Assembly: GCA_049115695.1 (NCBI GenBank)
Contig: JAGDZR010000005.1
Span: forward strand, 196,063 to 260,062
Reading direction: 5' to 3'
Source: JAGDZR01 sp049115695
GTDB taxonomy: Bacteria; Bacteroidota; Bacteroidia; Cytophagales; Cyclobacteriaceae
DNA length: 64,000 nt
The translations under genes were made by a program, and so were the position numbers. The notes under the pieces are model-generated. The model was given only the letters and a program-made list of their open reading frames with translations, made no database searches and was not told the DNA's origin. Position 1 is the stretch's first letter; each line of letters begins with the position of its first letter. Shown here one piece after another: positions 59,425 through 64,000 of this stretch.

Positions 59425-60084
59425 CTACCTCCTCAAACTATATTGAATATCTCTAGCCTTGTTTTCAAGTCTCAATTCATCACCATAAAACCAGGCATTC
59501 CACAATGTGTCGTCATTTTCAAATGAGATTTTCCTATGTCTGGGATTGATGATTGCACGACCATTTTCAATTATTTCTGATTTATTGTAAATGAAGTATT
59601 CATCCGACGAAGTAATGATGAACCTCATATTTGACACTTGCTCGATAGAAGTGCTGGTTCGAATCTTATACATTTTCCATTCACCGATCATGTCATTTGC
59701 AAACTCCTCGAAATCAGGGATATGATTCGTTCTTCGAAAGCGTAGACGCGTCACTGTAAAAGGCATATATCTTCCCTTGAGGTCGATATGATCTCCAAAA
59801 TATTGAATCTTCCAGTCAGTATTGAACCAGCCATCTGCGTCAGTCTGGAATTTGATATAGTCGTCATTTATACCAAAAAAACCAAGATGATCTCCCGAAC
59901 GTTGAGCAATGGCGAGCCTGTTGTTGGATTGGAAATTCAGCAAAATATCAGGAACAGGTTTGACATATCCATCTACATTCACGCTTTCAAGTGTCCAAAG
60001 CCCCTCCATGTCTGAAGCGGTGAATTCATTTTTACAGCCAGATAGCACCCCCACCATAAGGGTACAACAAATCCAAAATCTCAT
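59425..60084 (-). CDS. Lipocalin-like lipoprotein, unknown
   Basis: A 219-residue lipoprotein with the signal MRFWICCTLMVGVLSGC. The mature part begins KNEFTASDMEGLWTLESVNVDG, resembling the first strands of lipocalin-like domains in Bacteroidota, and a second GEWKMYKI repeat at about residue 135 suggests two related halves. No catalytic motif. It converges with the ThuA gene (adjacent stop codons) and follows the esterase gene in the same direction only at a distance of 53 bases; co-transcription is possible. Confidence 0.7.
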   Translation of the reverse strand: MRFWICCTLMVGVLSGCKNEFTASDMEGLWTLESVNVDGYVKPVPDILLNFQSNNRLAIAQRSGDHLGFFGINDDYIKFQTDADGWFNTDWKIQYFGDHIDLKGRYMPFTVTRLRFRRTNHIPDFEEFANDMIGEWKMYKIRTSTSIEQVSNMRFIITSSDEYFIYNKSEIIENGRAIINPRHRKISFENDDTLWNAWFYGDELRLENKARDIQYSLRR

Positions 60085-60137
60085 GTGCGTTAGCTAGAAA
60101 GCATAATCGAAGCACAAATGGTTCCAGTATGAACCTT

Positions 60138-61001
60138 TTAATACTGGTGAAAACCTTGCGATACGAATTTCAGCACTTCTGGAAGCGATTTGCGCCAATA
60201 AGTCCAGGTGTGACCTCCATCTCTTATTCTAAACTCATGTGGTATTTCTCTTTGCCTCATGGCAATGTGAACTTTGGCATTTCCTTCATAGAGAAAGTCA
60301 TCATCACCACAATCGATGAACCATCTCACTGATTTGAGATCATCAATGGGTAGGTTTTCCATTTGCCAAACAACGCCATACTGTTGATGGAATTTGGTCA
60401 ACCCCTCTTCTTTAGGTTCTTTGATATTATACCACTCAAAAAATTGCTTTGCATCTTCCAGATCAGCAGGGTCGGTCAAGGCACTCAGTGGACACGCTGA
60501 TTGAAACAGGTCGGGCCGATGTAGCGCATAGGTAAAGCTCCCTCCACCTCCCATGGATAGTCCCGCAACAGCCCGATATCTTTTTTGTTGTTTGATTCTA
60601 TAGGTAGACTCGATATAGGGCATGAACTCATCAAAAAAGAAGTCCTCATAATTCCAACTGCCATCAGGAAGATTATAGTATCCCATTTGCTTGGTATCAG
60701 CATCGGGCATCACGATAATCATAGGTGTTGCAATTCCATCACGGATAGCTTTATCGGTAATGTGGAGCACTTCCCCAAACTGGACCCATCCGGTGTGATC
60801 ATCTGTTGCACCATGAAGCAGATACAAAACAGGATAGCTCCGTTGGGAGCTGTCATAGTCAGGTGGTAAGTATATGGCGTACTTACGATCCATTTTGAGG
60901 ACTTTGCTAGGCAATGACAAGTCGTCCAATACTTTGCCGGATTGACACCAAGTAAGGTGAAAAATTAGAAACAACGATAGCGTTATGAGATATTTATTCA
61001 T
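60138..61001 (-). CDS. Esterase-D/feruloyl-esterase-like hydrolase, exported
   Basis: A 287-residue exported alpha/beta hydrolase of the putative esterase family. The signal peptide ends near TWCQ. The oxyanion segment is LYLLHGATDDHTGW and the nucleophile is Ser149 (GLSMGGGGS); the acid is probably in DCGDDDFLY and the base His is in DGGHTWTYW. The family includes feruloyl and acetylxylan esterases and mycolyltransferases; in Bacteroidota it often works on plant or algal glycans. It is divergent from the large repeat protein gene. Confidence 0.9.
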   Translation of the reverse strand: MNKYLITLSLFLIFHLTWCQSGKVLDDLSLPSKVLKMDRKYAIYLPPDYDSSQRSYPVLYLLHGATDDHTGWVQFGEVLHITDKAIRDGIATPMIIVMPDADTKQMGYYNLPDGSWNYEDFFFDEFMPYIESTYRIKQQKRYRAVAGLSMGGGGSFTYALHRPDLFQSACPLSALTDPADLEDAKQFFEWYNIKEPKEEGLTKFHQQYGVVWQMENLPIDDLKSVRWFIDCGDDDFLYEGNAKVHIAMRQREIPHEFRIRDGGHTWTYWRKSLPEVLKFVSQGFHQY

Positions 61002-61083
61002 GATTTAATTGGATATTCGGTTTTTGTATTACTACGATTTTGATTTTGTATTTATCATTGCAGACCAAGCAAACAACTAATTG

Positions 61084-64000
61084 ATGCAATTAAGACTATT
61101 TAACCTTATCCTATGTGCTTTACTAAATGCCGTGAGCCTACAGGCTCAGAATCTTTTCATTGCGGCTAGTAATAACAATATAATTTCTTTTCAGGAAGAT
61201 GGAACAATAGTTGATACACTTTTTAATTCTCAATCTCCTGATGGAATTCATCCTAGTGGCTATACTGAATTTGATGGTGACATTTGGGGAACAACTCACT
61301 CAGGTGGAACACATGATGACGGAGTTATTTATAAGTTTGACTTATCTTCTAAAATCTTTGAAAAACAGTATGATTTTGATGGTGAAAATGGTGCTCACCC
61401 TTATGGTAAATTAATTAGGTATAACGGATCATTTTGGGGTGTAACAAGAAGCGGAGGAAATTTTGACAAAGGAGTGCTTTATGTTCTTAGTTCTGCAGGA
61501 GATTACGAGGTTGTTCATCATTTTGAAAATACAATCCCCACGGGATCATTTGTCATTCATGACGGTGAAATATGGATGACAACCGACAGTCGGGAAGAAG
61601 ACCTGAACTTTTTAATTAAGATTAAAGCAGATTCTTCTGTTGAGTACGTACATGAGTTTGATCATTTAATCGTAGGGTCTGCCCCGCTGGGTGGTCTATT
61701 GAGTGTTGGTGACTACATATATGGAAATACAAGAAGCAAAGGAGCAGTCTTATATAGGTTTCACCCAAAGGAAAATAGGTTGGAAGTTTTGCATAATTGG
61801 GACTATCAGCAGTTTGCTCTCGTGCAATATGATATGAAGTTCTTAAATAACTATATATGGGGGATTACAACATATGGAGGAGTGAATGACAAGGGTGCGA
61901 TTTTTAGGCTTGATACGGGGACATTGAACTTAGAGGTTACTCATTATTTTTCCGAGGAGGACGGAAATGGAGAAGTTACAAGTCTGAGTATTGAAGGAGA
62001 TAGCTTGTGGGGAGTTGCCACAGGAGGGATAAATGATTCTGGCGTTCTATTTTCAATTGATACAGCGACGGGGGACTATACTAAACTGATGGATTTTGAT
62101 AGTGGAGACCATTTAGTTCCTACAGCTGATTGGGTCTTTTATGCTGATAGTTTGTTTGGCGTTACCTACATTGGTGGAAATTCAGGAATGGGTAGAATTT
62201 ATCGAATAGATTCAGAATTTATCGAATCTACGGATGTATTTGATTTTGAAAATGAAATTGGAAGGAGTATAACACAAGAAGCCATATTTGAATCAGAACT
62301 GTACTTCACTACTAAGTATGGAGGTAAATCTGGTGGTAATGGGACATTGCTGAAATATTCATTTGATGATAAAGAAGTTCACCTGCTTCATACGTTTAAC
62401 CACTTAGAGGGTGGTCCAACTGGTAAGCTTCTTAAATATGGGAATTCACTTTGGGGTTTGTCATTCACGGGAGGAGCACATAACAATGGAGCTATTTTTA
62501 AATATGGTCTTAATGATTCAAGCCTCAAATTAGTCTGTTCTTTTGACAGCTCTTTTGGACATTACCCTCGAGCAGGGTTAACTGGATTTGGAAGTAAGTT
62601 ATATGGGGTAACTTCTTCCGATGGGGTGCTCTATGAATTTGATACTGTTTCAGGCTCTAGTCGAATTCTTCATGAGTTTGAGAATATGGGGCCATTCACG
62701 AGACCTGTCATTCAGGATAGTATTCTTTATGGTTTAACAATAACTGGAGGAGAAGGATATGGTGGGGTTTTATACAGTTTTGATCTTAAGAGTGAGAATT
62801 TCAATATACTGGCGGATTTGCGAAGGGATTATGGTATTAAATATCCTCAAGGTGGAGAATTGATATTGTTAAGGGATCGTTTGTTTGGAACTACTAATTT
62901 TAGTGAATCATCAGATGGTGGATCTGTATTTTATTATGATATTCCTGGAGACACTTTAATTGTTATAAAGCATTTAGAGAGTGAATCAGATGGGCAAAGG
63001 ATTAGTAATAGTTTAAGCCTGATTGATGGTAAAATCTATGGTACGACAAGGTTCGGAGGAGCTTATGATAGGGGTGTGTTGTTTAGTTTGAAAGATAATG
63101 GAACTAGATTCTCAAAACTATTTGACGTTCCATCAGATCATATCTTATCGAATTTTGCACTGATTGGTTACGGTACCGCTTCTCATCAGGATATTCTTGT
63201 CGAAAATGAGTTTGGTGACTTAAACTATGGTGATGATGGAATACAACTAAATGCGTCTGCTACTTCTGGCCTCCCTGTGGATTACTTATCAATATCCAGT
63301 CAGTTTTCAATTGTGGAAGATTCCTTAGAGATTGTCGGAGCTGGTCAAGGTCAGATAGTCATAGTTCAAAATGGGAATTTGCAATACTATCCGACTTATG
63401 ATACCATAGATCTGTTAGTTGACAAGGCTACATTAAACGTTTTGGTCAAGGATGAGACGAAAGTTTACGGCACAGACAATCCAGCATTCACATATCACTA
63501 TGAGGGCTTCTTGTTTGATGATGACTCATTGGATTTGGATAACCAACCGACTATTGAGACAGATGCAGAGCTAGCAAGCAGTGTAGGTTCCTATCCTATT
63601 ACACTTACTTCTGGAGAAGATAATAATTATGACTTTAGCTATGTGTCAGGAGCACTTGATGTGACCAAGGCTTTCCTGACAGTAACAGCTACAGGTTTGA
63701 CCAAGACTTATGGTTCGGAAAACCCAGCATTGACTTATTCTTATGAAGGCTTTGTGATGGATGATGATTCACTGGATTTGGACAATCCGCCTGTCATTAC
63801 AACTGAAGCAGAGGTTGGCAGTGATTTAGGTACATATTCAATTATGCTTTCTTCGGGAGAGGACGATAATTATGCCTTCAGCTATGTTTCGGGAGAACTT
63901 GATGTGACCAAGGCAGTACTAACTGTCACAGCTTCAGATTTGACCAAGATTTATGGTTCGGAAAACCCAACATTGACTTATTCATATGATGGATTTGTGT
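61084..64000 (+). CDS. Large secreted repeat protein: propeller-like repeats plus MBG repeats (3' truncated)
   Basis: An open frame from the ATG at 61084 to the window end (at least 972 codons) with no stop. A signal peptide ends near SLQAQ. To about residue 700 it has repeats of the form WGVTRSGGNFDKGVLY, WGITTYGGVNDKGAIF and FGVTYIGGNSGMGRIY, which match the Gloeo/Verruco repeat (TIGR03803) pattern and probably form propellers. From about 720 it changes to MBG-type beta-sandwich repeats of exactly 81 residues (243 bp): conserved VTVTA..LTKTYGSENPALTY. The repeats start near 63418, 63661 and 63904. A T9SS sorting domain would be expected beyond the window. Probably a surface adhesin or glycan-binding protein. 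Confidence 0.9.
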   Translation, partial: MQLRLFNLILCALLNAVSLQAQNLFIAASNNNIISFQEDGTIVDTLFNSQSPDGIHPSGYTEFDGDIWGTTHSGGTHDDGVIYKFDLSSKIFEKQYDFDGENGAHPYGKLIRYNGSFWGVTRSGGNFDKGVLYVLSSAGDYEVVHHFENTIPTGSFVIHDGEIWMTTDSREEDLNFLIKIKADSSVEYVHEFDHLIVGSAPLGGLLSVGDYIYGNTRSKGAVLYRFHPKENRLEVLHNWDYQQFALVQYDMKFLNNYIWGITTYGGVNDKGAIFRLDTGTLNLEVTHYFSEEDGNGEVTSLSIEGDSLWGVATGGINDSGVLFSIDTATGDYTKLMDFDSGDHLVPTADWVFYADSLFGVTYIGGNSGMGRIYRIDSEFIESTDVFDFENEIGRSITQEAIFESELYFTTKYGGKSGGNGTLLKYSFDDKEVHLLHTFNHLEGGPTGKLLKYGNSLWGLSFTGGAHNNGAIFKYGLNDSSLKLVCSFDSSFGHYPRAGLTGFGSKLYGVTSSDGVLYEFDTVSGSSRILHEFENMGPFTRPVIQDSILYGLTITGGEGYGGVLYSFDLKSENFNILADLRRDYGIKYPQGGELILLRDRLFGTTNFSESSDGGSVFYYDIPGDTLIVIKHLESESDGQRISNSLSLIDGKIYGTTRFGGAYDRGVLFSLKDNGTRFSKLFDVPSDHILSNFALIGYGTASHQDILVENEFGDLNYGDDGIQLNASATSGLPVDYLSISSQFSIVEDSLEIVGAGQGQIVIVQNGNLQYYPTYDTIDLLVDKATLNVLVKDETKVYGTDNPAFTYHYEGFLFDDDSLDLDNQPTIETDAELASSVGSYPITLTSGEDNNYDFSYVSGALDVTKAFLTVTATGLTKTYGSENPALTYSYEGFVMDDDSLDLDNPPVITTEAEVGSDLGTYSIMLSSGEDDNYAFSYVSGELDVTKAVLTVTASDLTKIYGSENPTLTYSYDGFV
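63418..64000 (+). repeat. 243-bp in-frame tandem MBG-domain repeats
   Basis: Matching points VDKA, VTKA and VTKA occur at 63418, 63661 and 63904, exactly 243 bp apart. Copies two and three are nearly identical over GGTTCGGAAAACCCA and neighbouring bases, which indicates recent duplication. The array continues past the window. Confidence 0.9.

Noticed and set aside
1..64000. CRISPR arrays, tRNA or rRNA genes, insertion sequences
   Set aside because: No regularly spaced short repeats, no tRNA-like clover leaf with the TTCGA core, and no transposase or terminal repeats were found on reading.

Overview
The window is chromosomal DNA from a member of the Bacteroidota, most likely an aerobic, probably marine member of the Cytophagales. 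The evidence is a C-terminal type IX secretion (T9SS) sorting domain, a TonB-dependent receptor with an N-terminal carboxypeptidase-regulatory-like domain, Reg_prop/Y_Y_Y sensors, a hybrid histidine kinase ending in an AraC-type HTH, LytTR and SufU-type proteins, and promoters of the Bacteroidota TTTG / TAnnTTTG type. No rRNA, tRNA, CRISPR array, transposase or phage gene is visible. It reads as ordinary chromosome carrying several tight operons.

Layout. 1-0.6 kb: end of a CRTAC1/ASPIC-type surface protein. 0.7-2.3: purple acid phosphatase-like enzyme. 2.3-5.9: probable zinc locus (Fur/Zur-type repressor, TonB receptor, His/Asp-rich lipoprotein) with three matching 7-1-7 palindromes. 5.9-7.4: alpha/beta hydrolase and a small acidic protein. 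7.5-15.1: sulfur region, made up of a SulP transporter, a SAM-I riboswitch in front of a metZ-type enzyme, then a sulfite reductase-HEPN protein, two siroheme enzymes and an APS reductase. 15.2-18.5: an unusual Reg_prop/Y_Y_Y receptor fused to a chemoreceptor signalling domain. 18.5-30.8: A-type Fe-S carrier, methylmalonyl-CoA epimerase plus thiL, YceI, a TonB-like protein, DUF3109, a LytTR regulator, M14 and S41 peptidases, a lone H-NOX-like protein, a SIMPL/Crp pair, SRPBCC and galE.

30.9-39.5: molybdenum cofactor region in three transcription units: (+) saccharopine-dehydrogenase-like, mocA-like, moaD, moaE, sufS, sufU; (-) moaA, moeA, moaC, BNR-propeller protein; and divergent (+) xdhC. 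The two long units converge and overlap at their 3' ends. XdhC, MocA and a dedicated desulfurase point to a xanthine dehydrogenase-family client enzyme, which is not in the window. 39.6-48.7: DAHP synthase, a very large TolB-propeller/amidohydrolase, an OsmC protein, a one-protein hybrid two-component system and a cystathionine gamma-synthase/lyase.

48.8-54.8: an S24-fold XRE regulator divergent from a seven-gene PspA membrane-stress operon: YbjN, PspA, a 47-residue membrane protein, DUF4178, a Ser/Gly/Tyr-rich lipoprotein, a double DUF350 protein and a membrane spermidine synthase-like enzyme. This parallels the E. coli yjfIJKLMC layout with a different amine enzyme at the end, and is the best candidate here for an incompletely described system. 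54.8-61.0: secreted PAP2/vanadium-haloperoxidase-like enzyme, alkB-ada repair pair, ThuA protein, lipocalin-like lipoprotein and an esterase. 61.1-64.0: start of a large secreted protein with a repeat propeller and 243-bp tandem MBG repeats, cut by the window end.
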